DNA of 64,000 nucleotides from Stutzerimonas sp. S1 (GTDB lineage: Bacteria; Pseudomonadota; Gammaproteobacteria; Pseudomonadales; Pseudomonadaceae), in NCBI RefSeq assembly GCF_025966695.1, contig NZ_JAOEIY010000003.1:248001-312000 (forward strand). The letters run 5' to 3'. Positions 22,334 to 32,568 of this stretch are shown here, one piece after another. Numbering within the stretch: position 1 is the first letter of the stretch; every line of letters starts with the position of its first letter. The position numbers were made by a program, and so were the translations under genes. A model generated the notes under the pieces. That model saw nothing but the letters and a program-made list of their open reading frames with translations, did no database searches and was not told where the DNA came from.

Positions 22334-22546
22334 TTAGCCCAGGATTTGAACCTGGTCAGCCTGCATGCCCTTTTGACCTTGCACGGCGATGAAGCTGACT
22401 TTCTGGCCTTCTTTCAGGCTCTTGAAGCCGTTGCCTTCGATCGCGCGGAAGTGCACGAACAGATCCGGACCGCTCTCGGGGGTGATGAAACCAAAACCTT
22501 TCTCGTCGTTAAACCACTTGACGGTACCGTTCTGACGATTCGACAT
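22334..22546 (-). CDS. CspA-family cold-shock protein
   Basis: A 70-residue single-stranded nucleic-acid-binding protein with an OB fold. RNP1 is Lys-Gly-Phe-Gly-Phe-Ile and RNP2 is Leu-Phe-Val-His-Phe; the opening Gly-Thr-Val-Lys-Trp-Phe-Asn is diagnostic. The start is ATG 22546 with AAGGA 9 bases upstream, although the frame is open to 22615. The paralogue (CspA, CspD or another) cannot be told by eye. The long upstream non-coding stretch suggests an extended 5' leader, common in this family. Confidence 0.96.
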   Translation of the reverse strand: MSNRQNGTVKWFNDEKGFGFITPESGPDLFVHFRAIEGNGFKSLKEGQKVSFIAVQGQKGMQADQVQILG

Positions 22547-23082
22547 ATCTTTGTATCCTTGGAACTCAAAAGTAGAATTGCCCCTGCGCGAACAGGAAGC
22601 TGGAACTGGTTGCAAAGAGTAAGAGAGTCGAGCGGAGTAGCGGATCTGAAGATCTACTGCACCAGGTCACGATTCAACAGCGACCCATGCAAACACAGTG
22701 GGCACACTCTACGATAACTCGCCAGGGAATGCCAACCCCTCGGAGCCATAACAAGGTGCCTGTTCGGCGGCGCATTTCGATGCGCTTGTGGTGTGGCGAA
22801 AAGCCAGTTTGCAGCGTGCCAGCCAGCGTCTATCCGGTGCGATTGGTTTAACCGCCGGCATGAGCATTTGTTGCGTGTGGTGCGCCGGACAGCTATCGCG
22901 ATCCGGGTGAAGCGAGGAAGGCTGGTTGCGGCTGCCTTTCGGTGCTGTCGCAATCGCTACCTGAGCAGTGATCCTGACTGAGGGCGTCATGTGCCGAGCT
23001 TCTATGGCCTGCACGACGCACAAGTCGAGATCTGAACTGCCTGATTTGACGCTAACCTGCTTGGCAGGTCTTCGATCATGGA
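22547..23082. other. 536-base gene-poor region between the cold-shock gene and tRNA-Leu
   Basis: Holds the leader and promoter of the cold-shock gene at its left end and the 3' flank of tRNA-Leu at its right end. A 6-bp hairpin (ACCTGC-TTG-GCAGGT, 23055-23069) lies just beyond the tRNA 3' end without a T-run. Open frames on both strands are short, Arg-rich and unlike any family I know, so I do not call a gene. Confidence 0.5.
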
Positions 23083-23169
23083 TGGTGCCCCGAGAGAGAC
23101 TCGAACTCTCACGCTGTCGCCAGCGGCGGATTTTGAATCCGCTGCGTCTACCGATTCCGCCATCGAGGC
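23083..23169 (-). tRNA. tRNA-Leu (anticodon CAA)
   Basis: An 87-base tRNA with an encoded 3' CCA (23083-23085). The acceptor stem GCCTCGA/TCGGGGC contains one G-T pair. The D-loop has the class II sequence around GGTAGACGC. The anticodon stem GCGGA/TCCGC has loop TTCAAAA, giving anticodon CAA. The variable arm is long and the T-loop reads GTTCGAGTC. All are typical of tRNA-Leu, which reads UUG. Confidence 0.97.
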
Positions 23170-23182
23170 ACAATGGCGGCGC

Positions 23183-23211
23183 AGTATAGGGATGCCGGAC
23201 GGGGCGGTCAA
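23183..23211 (-). promoter_or_regulatory. Sigma-70 promoter of tRNA-Leu
   Basis: On the minus strand TTGACC (23206-23211) and TATACT (23183-23188) are exactly 17 bases apart, ending 13 bases before the mature tRNA. The bases after the -10 box (GCGCCGCC) form a GC-rich discriminator, as in stable-RNA promoters under stringent control. Confidence 0.88.
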
Positions 23212-23279
23212 TCGTCTGCCGTGGTCAGCAGTTCCTCTTTCCGCTAAGCTTTGCGCCCCGTTCTAATCCCGACGATCAA

Positions 23280-25459
<2,180 letters not shown>

Positions 25460-25501
25460 CGTAACCAATAGAAAACTATCTTTCTGCAACAGGAGTGCTA
25501 C

Positions 25502-25831
25502 ATGAGCTTTCTGATCCCCGTCGCCCATGCCCAGGAGGCTGCCGCTGGTCCTGCCGGTACTGGTTTCGAGTGGGTTTTCCTGGTCGGCTTTCTGGTCATC
25601 TTCTATCTGATGATCTGGCGTCCCCAGGCCAAGCGTGCCAAGGAACACAAGAACCTGATCAGCGGTCTGCAGAAGGGTGACGAGGTTGTCACCTCTGGTG
25701 GTATTGCTGGCAAGGTCACCAAGGTTGCCGACGACTTCGTCGTCATCGAAGTGTCTGACAACGTCGAACTGAAGTTCCAGAAAGTGGCGATTGCTGCGAC
25801 GCTGCCGAAGGGCACGCTGAAAGCCATCTGA
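25502..25831 (+). CDS. yajC: Sec translocon accessory subunit YajC
   Basis: YajC forms a complex with SecD and SecF that assists protein export. The 109-residue protein has one membrane helix (about 24-42) followed by the family Arg-Pro-Gln-Ala-Lys-Arg-Ala-Lys-Glu-His motif and a cytoplasmic beta domain with Gly-Asp-Glu-Val-Val-Thr-Ser-Gly-Gly. It is the usual gene between tgt and secD, 42 bases after tgt; AGGAG precedes the ATG by 6 bases. Confidence 0.97.
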   Translation: MSFLIPVAHAQEAAAGPAGTGFEWVFLVGFLVIFYLMIWRPQAKRAKEHKNLISGLQKGDEVVTSGGIAGKVTKVADDFVVIEVSDNVELKFQKVAIAATLPKGTLKAI

Positions 25832-25897
25832 GCTGACTTCATTTCAACACCACGACGGGGCGCGCAAGGCGCCCCGCGTCTTTAGACGGGCTGCGTG

Positions 25898-27766
25898 ATG
25901 CTCAATAGATTCCCTCTCTGGAAGTACCTGCTGATAGTGGTAGTGCTGGCGGTTGCCGGCATATATTCGGCGCCCAATCTTTATCCGGATGATCCGGCCA
26001 TCCAGATCACCGGCGCCAGCACGGCGCAGCAACTGCAGCAGTCCGACCTCGATCGGGTCAGCCAGGCACTGGCTGATGGCGGTATCGCAGTTAAAGCCGC
26101 CACGCTCGACGAGCAGGGGCGTGGCGGTCTGTTGCGTCTGGTCAAGCAGGACGATCAGTTACCGGCCAAGGATATAGCCCGTCGTGCACTCGGCGATGCG
26201 TTTGTCGTTGCGCTTAACCTGGCGCCGACCACGCCGGATTGGCTGCGTAATCTGGGCGCGAGCCCCATGAAGCTGGGGCTGGATCTTTCGGGTGGTGTGC
26301 ACTTCCTGCTGGAGGTGGACATGGCGAAGGCGGTCGAGACGCGCATCAACGTCTACGAGGGTGAGGTCAAAAGTCTGCTGCGCAAGGAGCGGGTGCGCTA
26401 CCGCAGCCTGTCGAACCTCAAGGATGCTGTGCAGCTCGGTTTTGCCGACGGGGATACTCTGGCTCGAGCGCAGTCACTGATTCGCAAGGACTTCAACGAC
26501 TTCGAGATGACCGTCGCCGAACGTAACGGTCAGCAGGTGCTGCGCCTGGCTTTGACCGAGGCCAAGCTGACGGAAATTCGCGAATATTCGATCAAACAGA
26601 ACCTCACAACCGTACGCAACCGTGTCAACGAGCTTGGCGTCGCCGAGCCGTTGGTCCAGCGTCAGGGCGCCAACCGCATCGTGGTGGAGCTGCCGGGTGT
26701 GCAGGATACGGCTGAAGCCAAGCGCATTCTCGGCAAGACTGCCAATCTCGAATTCCGCCTCGCAGCCGACGCGGATGCCTCGCGGGCGTCAGTCGAGAGC
26801 TTCGAGTTCCGTGAGGCTGGACGTCCGCCGGTCAATCTGGAGCGCACGCTGATCATTACGGGTGATCAGGTCACCGATGCGCAGGCGAGCTATGACGAGA
26901 ATGGGCGTCCGCAAGTCAATATTCGTCTCGATGGGCATGGCGGCGACCTGATGAATCGCGCAACCCGCAATAACGTCGGGCGGAGCATGGCGGTGATCTT
27001 CATCGAGCAGAAGCCGCTGACTCGCTATGTGCGGCAACAGGTCGATGGTGTTGAACAGGAGGTGCGGGTCGAGACCTTCCAGGAAGAAAAGAAGATCATC
27101 AGTCTTGCGACCATTCAGTCGCCGCTTGGCAGTCAGTTCCGTATCACCGGCCTGGACGGACAGGGCGAATCGTCCGAGCTGGCGCTGCTATTACGCGCCG
27201 GTGGTTTGGCTGCGCCGATGTACTTCGCCGAGGAGCGGACCATCGGTCCGAGTCTGGGGGCTGAGAACATCAAGCTTGGCGTGCAGGCGGCGATGTGGGG
27301 CTTTCTCTTCGTCGCGATCTTCATGGTGCTGATCTACAAGTTCTTCGGGGTTCTGGCGACCATCGCGCTGCTATTCAACATGGTGGTGCTGACCGCGCTG
27401 ATGTCGATGCTCAATGCGACCCTGACGTTGCCAGGTATCGCTGGTATCGTTCTGACCATGGGTATGGCCGTGGATGCCAACGTACTGATCTTCTCGCGTA
27501 TTCGCGAAGAGATCGGCAACGGCATGTCGATCCAGCGGGCGATCCATGAGGGCTTCGATCGGGCTTTCTCGGCCATCCTCGACGGTAACCTCACGACGCT
27601 ACTGGTGGGCGGGATTCTGTTCGCCATGGGAACTGGTCCGATCAAGGGCTTTGCCGTGACGTTGTCGCTGGGAATTCTGACGTCGATGTTCACTGCAATC
27701 ATCGTGACGCGTGCCATGGTCAACCTGATCTACGGTGGCCGCGATCTCAAGAAGCTGTGGATTTAA
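25898..27766 (+). CDS. secD: Protein translocase subunit SecD
   Basis: Uses the proton gradient to help complete translocation of preproteins through SecYEG. The 622-residue protein has one N-terminal helix (about 7-25) and a large periplasmic region including the Leu-Gly-Leu-Asp-Leu-Ser-Gly-Gly-Val-His motif. Five C-terminal membrane helices follow (from about 455), with Gly-Met-Ala-Val-Asp-Ala-Asn-Val-Leu-Ile, in which the Asp is proton-related. I chose ATG 25898 (Met-Leu-Asn-Arg-Phe-Pro-Leu-Trp-Lys-Tyr); the GTG just before it is in frame. Confidence 0.97.
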   Translation: MLNRFPLWKYLLIVVVLAVAGIYSAPNLYPDDPAIQITGASTAQQLQQSDLDRVSQALADGGIAVKAATLDEQGRGGLLRLVKQDDQLPAKDIARRALGDAFVVALNLAPTTPDWLRNLGASPMKLGLDLSGGVHFLLEVDMAKAVETRINVYEGEVKSLLRKERVRYRSLSNLKDAVQLGFADGDTLARAQSLIRKDFNDFEMTVAERNGQQVLRLALTEAKLTEIREYSIKQNLTTVRNRVNELGVAEPLVQRQGANRIVVELPGVQDTAEAKRILGKTANLEFRLAADADASRASVESFEFREAGRPPVNLERTLIITGDQVTDAQASYDENGRPQVNIRLDGHGGDLMNRATRNNVGRSMAVIFIEQKPLTRYVRQQVDGVEQEVRVETFQEEKKIISLATIQSPLGSQFRITGLDGQGESSELALLLRAGGLAAPMYFAEERTIGPSLGAENIKLGVQAAMWGFLFVAIFMVLIYKFFGVLATIALLFNMVVLTALMSMLNATLTLPGIAGIVLTMGMAVDANVLIFSRIREEIGNGMSIQRAIHEGFDRAFSAILDGNLTTLLVGGILFAMGTGPIKGFAVTLSLGILTSMFTAIIVTRAMVNLIYGGRDLKKLWI

Positions 27767-27778
27767 GGGGCTAGCACG

Positions 27779-28684
27779 ATGAAACGCGTAATCAATTTCA
27801 TGGCGGTCCGCCATGTCGTCATGGTGGCCACCCTGCTGCTGACCATCGGCTCGCTGGCGAGTCTTGCGATTAAAGGACTTAACTTCGGGCTCGACTTCAC
27901 AGGCGGAACATTGATCGAGCTCGGCTACGAGCAGCCGGTGGAGCTGCAGCAGGTGCGCGATCAGCTGGCCGGCTCCGGTTATGCCGGCGCAGTGGTACAG
28001 AGCTTCGGTGCCACCACGGATGTCTTGGTTCGTATGCCGGGGGATGATCCGTTGCTAGGGGAGAAGATCGCCGAGGCGCTGCGGGGCGATGCGGCGGGCG
28101 CGGTAACGGTCAAGCGCGTCGAGTTCGTCGGACCGGCGGTGGGCGAAGAGCTGCGTGACCAAGGCGGTCTTGGCATACTGCTGGCTCTAGGCGGCATTCT
28201 GGTCTACGTCGCGTTTCGCTTTCAGTGGAAGTTCGGTGTCGGTGCGGTGCTGTCGCTGTTTCACGACGTTATTGTCGTGCTCGGCGTCTTTTCGTTCTTC
28301 CAGATCAATTTCGATCTCACCGTGCTCGCTGCGGTATTGGCCGTCATCGGCTACTCGCTGAACGACACCATCGTGGTGTTCGACCGCATTCGCGAAAACT
28401 TCCGCGTGCTGCGCAAGACCGAGCTGATCGAGAACATCAACATCTCAACTACCCAGACGCTGTTGCGTACCACTGCGACATCCGTTTCCACGTTGCTGGC
28501 GGTCGTCGCTCTTATGGTGTTCGGTGGGGAAAACCTCTGGGGCTTCTCGTTGGCGTTGATCATTGGTGTGGTGGCCGGTACGTACTCTTCGGTCTATATC
28601 GCCAGTACGCTGCTCGTGTGGCTGAACCTGACGCGCGACGATCTGATTCCGCCGGTGGTGGAAGAGGTGGACGAGCGCCCCTGA
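27779..28684 (+). CDS. secF: Protein translocase subunit SecF
   Basis: Partner of SecD. The 301-residue protein has an N-terminal helix, the periplasmic Gly-Leu-Asp-Phe-Thr-Gly-Gly-Thr motif (about 39-46) and five C-terminal helices. These carry Gly-Tyr-Ser-Leu-Asn-Asp-Thr-Ile-Val-Val-Phe-Asp-Arg-Ile-Arg, the SecF signature. It follows secD after 12 bases. Confidence 0.97.
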   Translation: MKRVINFMAVRHVVMVATLLLTIGSLASLAIKGLNFGLDFTGGTLIELGYEQPVELQQVRDQLAGSGYAGAVVQSFGATTDVLVRMPGDDPLLGEKIAEALRGDAAGAVTVKRVEFVGPAVGEELRDQGGLGILLALGGILVYVAFRFQWKFGVGAVLSLFHDVIVVLGVFSFFQINFDLTVLAAVLAVIGYSLNDTIVVFDRIRENFRVLRKTELIENINISTTQTLLRTTATSVSTLLAVVALMVFGGENLWGFSLALIIGVVAGTYSSVYIASTLLVWLNLTRDDLIPPVVEEVDERP

Positions 28685-28764
28685 CTCGAGCTTCCGAACT
28701 TCCGCGACCTGCAGGTGTCCTAGGTTGCGGAACCGGGCGTGGCCCGAAGGAAGAGGAAGTCAGA

Positions 28765-29298
28765 GTGAACAAGTCAATGTTGGTTGGTACAGCACTGGGC
28801 GTGGTGGTCGCCACGGCTGGTGGAGCATTTGCCACCTACAGCTTGGTCGATCGCGGTCCGCAGTTTGCCACCGTGTTGGCGGCGGAGCCGATCAAGGAAA
28901 CCATCAAGACGCCGCGCGAAGTATGCAAAGAGGTGGCGGTCACTCACCAGAAGCCGGTGCAGGACCAGCACCGAATCGTTGGTACGGCAGCTGGTGCTGT
29001 GCTTGGTGGCCTCTTGGGCAGTCAGGTTGGCGGTGGTACGGGTAAGAAGATCGCTACCGTAGCGGGGGCGGTGGGTGGTGGGTATGCGGGCAACCAGGTG
29101 CAGCAGCGCATGCAGGCCAACAGCACTTACACCACTACGGAGACGCGCTGCAGTACGGTGACAGATACGCACGATCAGATCGTCGGTTATGACGTCAAAT
29201 ATGATCTAGACGGCAAGGTTGGTCGGGTGCGAATGGATCGTGACCCGGGTGGCCAGATACCTCTGCGCGATGGTCAGCTGGTGCTGGCACAGGAATAA
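28765..29298 (+). CDS. Glycine-zipper 2TM domain envelope protein (GTG start)
   Basis: A 177-residue protein with a hydrophobic N-terminal segment (about 5-22). A glycine-zipper region (about 73-110: Gly-Thr-Ala-Ala-Gly-Ala-Val-Leu-Gly-Gly and Gly-Ala-Val-Gly-Gly-Gly-Tyr-Ala-Gly-Asn) is of the Rickettsia 17-kDa antigen type, and the C-terminal beta domain has two cysteines. Such proteins sit in the envelope; their function is mostly unknown. The GTG at 28765 has GAGGAA 6 bases upstream; an ATG at 28777 is an alternative. The gene is 80 bases after secF and ends in a strong terminator. Confidence 0.85.
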   Translation: MNKSMLVGTALGVVVATAGGAFATYSLVDRGPQFATVLAAEPIKETIKTPREVCKEVAVTHQKPVQDQHRIVGTAAGAVLGGLLGSQVGGGTGKKIATVAGAVGGGYAGNQVQQRMQANSTYTTTETRCSTVTDTHDQIVGYDVKYDLDGKVGRVRMDRDPGGQIPLRDGQLVLAQE

Positions 29299-29304
29299 AT
29301 TTGA

Positions 29305-29341
29305 GACATAAAAAAACGCCCTTCGGGCGTTTTTTTATGTC
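29305..29341. terminator. Symmetric bidirectional terminator
   Basis: A 37-base perfect palindrome (apart from its loop): GACATAAAAAAACGCCC, a TTC loop part, and GGGCGTTTTTTTATGTC. It is flanked by an A-run on one side and a T-run on the other, so it can end transcription in both directions. It lies between the convergent glycine-zipper gene and suhB, 6 and 12 bases from their stop codons. Confidence 0.96.
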
Positions 29342-29353
29342 GAGGTACTAGGC

Positions 29354-30169
29354 TCAGCGTTTGAGCGAAGGCGTCAGGTGCGGCTGGATAGCTGTAAGCA
29401 CTGCCTTGAAACATTTGGTGTTGCCGGCCACGATCTGGCCCTTCTCGAGAAACTCGTGGCCGCCCGCAAAGTCGCTGACCAGTCCGCCTGCTTCCTGAAT
29501 CAGCAGGGCGCCGGCCGCCATGTCCCATTCGGACAGTCCGAACTCCCAGAACGCGTCGTAGCGGCCGGCTGCGACATAGGCAAGATCCAGGCTCGCGGCG
29601 CCGGCACGGCGCAGACCAGCGGTCTGGCCGACCAGGCTGCGGAACATATTCAGGTAGCTATCGATATTTTCCAGCTGGCCGTCACGGAACGGAAAGCCGG
29701 TCCCGAGCAGGGCACCTTCCAGGCTCTTGCGCGAGCTGACCCGCAGTCGACGCCCGTTGAGCGCGGCGCCCCGGCCACGGCTGGCGGTGAATTCTTCCTG
29801 TCTAACCGGGTCGAGCACCACGGCATGCTCTAGACGACCGCGATACTTGCAGGCGATGCTCACTGCGTAGTGCGGGACCCCGCGTAGGAAATTGGTGGTG
29901 CCGTCCAGGGGGTCGATGATCCACAGGTAGTCGGTGCCATCACCGGTGCCTTCGAGCAGGCCGTTCTCTTCGGCAAGGATGCTGTGGTTCGGGTAAGCCT
30001 TGCGCAGCGCGTTCACGATAACCTGCTCGGCCGCATGGTCGATTTCGCTGACGTAGTCCTTGCCATCCTTCTCGTTGACCGAGATGACGTCCAGGCGCTC
30101 GGTGGAACGGACAATCAGTTCGCCGGCGCTGCGGGCGGCGCGCAGCGCGATATTCAGCATGGGCTGCAT
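29354..30169 (-). CDS. suhB: Inositol-1-monophosphatase SuhB
   Basis: A Mg2+-dependent, Li+-sensitive phosphatase; in E. coli SuhB also serves in rRNA transcription antitermination and ribosome assembly. The 271-residue product has the metal-binding Glu-Glu-Asn (67-69) and the signature Trp-Ile-Ile-Asp-Pro-Leu-Asp-Gly-Thr-Thr-Asn-Phe (83-94). The C-terminal Trp-Asp-Met-Ala-Ala-Gly supplies the third metal-site Asp. It is divergent from trmJ, as in other pseudomonads. Confidence 0.96.
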   Translation of the reverse strand: MQPMLNIALRAARSAGELIVRSTERLDVISVNEKDGKDYVSEIDHAAEQVIVNALRKAYPNHSILAEENGLLEGTGDGTDYLWIIDPLDGTTNFLRGVPHYAVSIACKYRGRLEHAVVLDPVRQEEFTASRGRGAALNGRRLRVSSRKSLEGALLGTGFPFRDGQLENIDSYLNMFRSLVGQTAGLRRAGAASLDLAYVAAGRYDAFWEFGLSEWDMAAGALLIQEAGGLVSDFAGGHEFLEKGQIVAGNTKCFKAVLTAIQPHLTPSLKR

Positions 30170-30312
30170 GGATCAATACCTGGTCGTTTAAAGAAAGCCG
30201 GAAATTCTATCAGGAAAGCGGGCGCGCATGTAGCGTCGAGCGTTGCGTTCGCTGGATGGCTGGTGGTGCGGTGCTGTAAGCTGCGTCTCCGTTTTCATGC
30301 CGAGAATGCACA

Positions 30313-31089
30313 GTGTCGCTGCAAAATATTCGTGTGGTGCTGGTCAATACCAGTCACGCCGGCAATATCGGTGGTGCGGCTCGCGCCATGAAGAACATGG
30401 GGCTGTCGCGCCTGGTGTTGGTCGATCCGGAGGATTTCCCCAGTTCGGATGCGGTAGCGCGCGCGTCCGGCGCCACGGATATCCTCGATGCTGCGCAGGT
30501 GGTGACGACACTTGAGGATGCACTGGTGGGTTGCACGCTGGTACTCGGCACCAGTGCGCGTGATCGCCGCATTCCCTGGCCGCTGCTAGACCCGCGTGAA
30601 TGCGCGACAGCGAGCCTGGAACAAGCGCAGCAAGGTGGCGAGGTAGCGCTGGTTTTCGGTCGCGAGTATGCCGGGCTGACCAATGAAGAGCTGCAGCGTT
30701 GCCAGTTCCATGTGCACATTCCCTCCAGCCCGGATTTCAGCTCTCTGAATCTGGCTGCTGCGGTGCAGGTGCTCACGTACGAGTTGCGCATGGCTTGGCT
30801 GGCAGCGCAGGGCAAGCCGACCAAGATGGAGAAGCTCGAGGCCACCGCAATGCTCGACACTCAGCCGGTGACGATGGATGAATTGGAGCATTACTTCGGT
30901 CACCTTGAGCAGACGCTGATTGAGATTGGTTTTCTCGATCCCGCAAAGCCTCGGCATCTGATGCCGCGTCTGCGTAGGCTGTACGGGCGCAGTGGTATCA
31001 GCAAGCTGGAAATGAATATTCTGCGCGGTATTCTGACCGAAACCCAGAAAGCTGCTCGCGGTGAGCCCCATAAGCGGAGGCAGGAATAA
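30313..31089 (+). CDS. trmJ: tRNA (cytidine/uridine-32-2'-O)-methyltransferase TrmJ (GTG start)
   Basis: A SPOUT-fold enzyme that methylates the 2'-O of residue 32 in tRNA anticodon loops. The 258-residue product opens with Val-Leu-Val-Asn-Thr-Ser-His-Ala-Gly-Asn-Ile-Gly-Gly-Ala-Ala-Arg-Ala-Met. The knotted SAM site includes Val-Phe-Gly-Arg-Glu-Tyr-Ala-Gly-Leu and Ile-Pro-Ser-Ser-Pro-Asp-Phe-Ser-Ser-Leu-Asn-Leu. GTG 30313 starts Met-Ser-Leu-Gln-Asn. Its stop codon directly adjoins the cysE ATG. Confidence 0.95.
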   Translation: MSLQNIRVVLVNTSHAGNIGGAARAMKNMGLSRLVLVDPEDFPSSDAVARASGATDILDAAQVVTTLEDALVGCTLVLGTSARDRRIPWPLLDPRECATASLEQAQQGGEVALVFGREYAGLTNEELQRCQFHVHIPSSPDFSSLNLAAAVQVLTYELRMAWLAAQGKPTKMEKLEATAMLDTQPVTMDELEHYFGHLEQTLIEIGFLDPAKPRHLMPRLRRLYGRSGISKLEMNILRGILTETQKAARGEPHKRRQE

Positions 31090-31866
31090 ATGTTTGAACG
31101 CATGCGCGAAGATATCCAGAGCGTATTTCATCGCGATCCGGCGGCGCGTAACGCGTTCGAGGTCATTACCTGCTATCCGGGCCTGCATGCGACCTGGATC
31201 CACCGCGTCTCGCACTGGCTATGGGTGAACGAGTGGAAATGGTTGGCACGTATGAGCTCGAATCTCGGTCGCTGGCTGACGGGGGTTGAAATTCATCCGG
31301 GTGCAAAGATCGGTCGACGGTTCTTCATTGATCACGGCATGGGAATCGTGATCGGCGAGACCGCGGAGATAGGTGACGATGTCACTCTCTATCATGGCGT
31401 CACGCTTGGCGGCACCAGTTGGAACAAGGGCAAGCGCCATCCAACACTGGAGGATGGCGTGATCGTCGGGGCGGGGGCAAAGATTCTTGGCCCATTCACC
31501 GTCGGGGCTGGCGCGAAGATCGGTTCCAATGCCGTCGTGACCCGTGCAGTACCGGCGGGCGCTACGGCTGTAGGTATCCCGGGGCGGATCATCGTCAAAG
31601 CGGATGATGAGCAAGAGGCCAAGCGCAAGGCGATCGCCGAGAAGATCGGCTTCGATGCCTATGGCGTCAGCGGGGATATGCCTGATCCGGTTGCGCGTGC
31701 GATTGGTCAATTGCTCGATCACGTACAGGCAGTCGAAGAGCGGCTGGAGGGTATGTGCGGGGCGCTCACTGCCCTAGGTAGCGACTACTGCGCCAAGGAT
31801 CTCCCGCAGTTGCGTGAGGAGGACTTTGCAGAGGTCAAGGCAAAGCAGGGCGATGTGCCGTCGTGA
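31090..31866 (+). CDS. cysE: Serine O-acetyltransferase
   Basis: Acetylates serine with acetyl-CoA, the first step of cysteine synthesis, so it feeds the sulfur donor for IscS encoded just downstream. The 258-residue protein has an N-terminal helical domain and a left-handed beta-helix of hexapeptide repeats (about 68-165). The catalytic segment [14 protein letters not shown] is at about 78-91. It begins on the base after the trmJ stop codon. Confidence 0.95.
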   Translation: MFERMREDIQSVFHRDPAARNAFEVITCYPGLHATWIHRVSHWLWVNEWKWLARMSSNLGRWLTGVEIHPGAKIGRRFFIDHGMGIVIGETAEIGDDVTLYHGVTLGGTSWNKGKRHPTLEDGVIVGAGAKILGPFTVGAGAKIGSNAVVTRAVPAGATAVGIPGRIIVKADDEQEAKRKAIAEKIGFDAYGVSGDMPDPVARAIGQLLDHVQAVEERLEGMCGALTALGSDYCAKDLPQLREEDFAEVKAKQGDVPS

Positions 31867-31954
31867 TGCGTGCGCGGGTCACGCGGCAGCTGCTATCATG
31901 CCCGCCGTTTGAGTGGTGCGCGCCGCTGCTTCTTGATCTCCGGTCGTGTAACTA

Positions 31955-32012
31955 ATTCCCGAGTAATTTAATAGGGCTTATAGTTGACCTAAATACTCGG
32001 GAATAGCATAAT
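31955..32012 (+). promoter_or_regulatory. isc promoter with two IscR-type sites
   Basis: TTGACC (31984-31989) and CATAAT (32007-32012) form a sigma-70 promoter with 17-base spacing. The 25 bases from 31980 to 32004 fit the type 1 IscR site (ATA, then GTTGACC, an A/T centre, ACTCGGGAAT) and cover the -35 box and most of the spacer. A second half-match, ATTCCCGAGTA from 31955, repeats the same element in reverse just upstream. [2Fe-2S]-IscR bound here would block RNA polymerase, the known autoregulation of isc operons. Confidence 0.85.
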
Positions 32013-32043
32013 TGCGCCAAACCGTGATGCTTGGTGCAAGCCG

Positions 32044-32535
32044 ATGCGATTGACCACTAAAGGCCGTTATGCCGTAACCGCCATGCTCGATTTGGCGCTG
32101 CATGCGCAGCATGGGCCGGTTTCCCTCGCCGACATTTCGGAGCGGCAGGGCATCTCGCTTTCTTATCTCGAGCAACTGTTTGCCAAACTGCGGCGTGGCA
32201 GCCTTGTCACCAGTGTGCGCGGGCCGGGCGGCGGCTATCAGCTTTCGCGCGACATGGCGGGTATCCAGGTTGCTCAGGTGATCGATGCAGTCAATGAATC
32301 CGTCGATGCAACTCGGTGCCAAGGGCTTGGCGGTTGCCACTCCGGTGACACCTGCCTGACTCATCACCTGTGGTGCGATCTGAGTCAGCAGATTCACGAA
32401 TTTCTAAGCGGTATCAGCCTTGCGGACCTGGTCCAGCGCCAGGACGTGCAGCAGGTTGCATTGCGCCAGGATCTGCGCCGCGCCAATGGCGGTTCGCCGC
32501 AGCTGGATAAGATCGAAGCGTCCGCCGTCGAGTGA
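32044..32535 (+). CDS. iscR: Fe-S-sensing transcription regulator IscR
   Basis: An Rrf2-family regulator that carries a [2Fe-2S] cluster and represses the isc operon when clusters are plentiful. The 163-residue product has an N-terminal winged helix ([10 protein letters not shown]) and the ligand set Cys92, Cys98, Cys104 and His107. All sit at the expected positions. It heads the isc operon; iscS begins 33 bases later. Confidence 0.98.
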   Translation: MRLTTKGRYAVTAMLDLALHAQHGPVSLADISERQGISLSYLEQLFAKLRRGSLVTSVRGPGGGYQLSRDMAGIQVAQVIDAVNESVDATRCQGLGGCHSGDTCLTHHLWCDLSQQIHEFLSGISLADLVQRQDVQQVALRQDLRRANGGSPQLDKIEASAVE

Positions 32536-32568
32536 GCCGGGCGACTGCCTGATTTAGGAGAGAACCGA

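Noticed and set aside
23055-23069. Hairpin just after tRNA-Leu considered as its terminator
   Set aside because: Stem of only six pairs and no T-run; noted within the gap entry only.
22709-23173. Minus-strand frame running through tRNA-Leu
   Set aside because: It reads through the tRNA gene and is Arg/Ser-rich without motifs.
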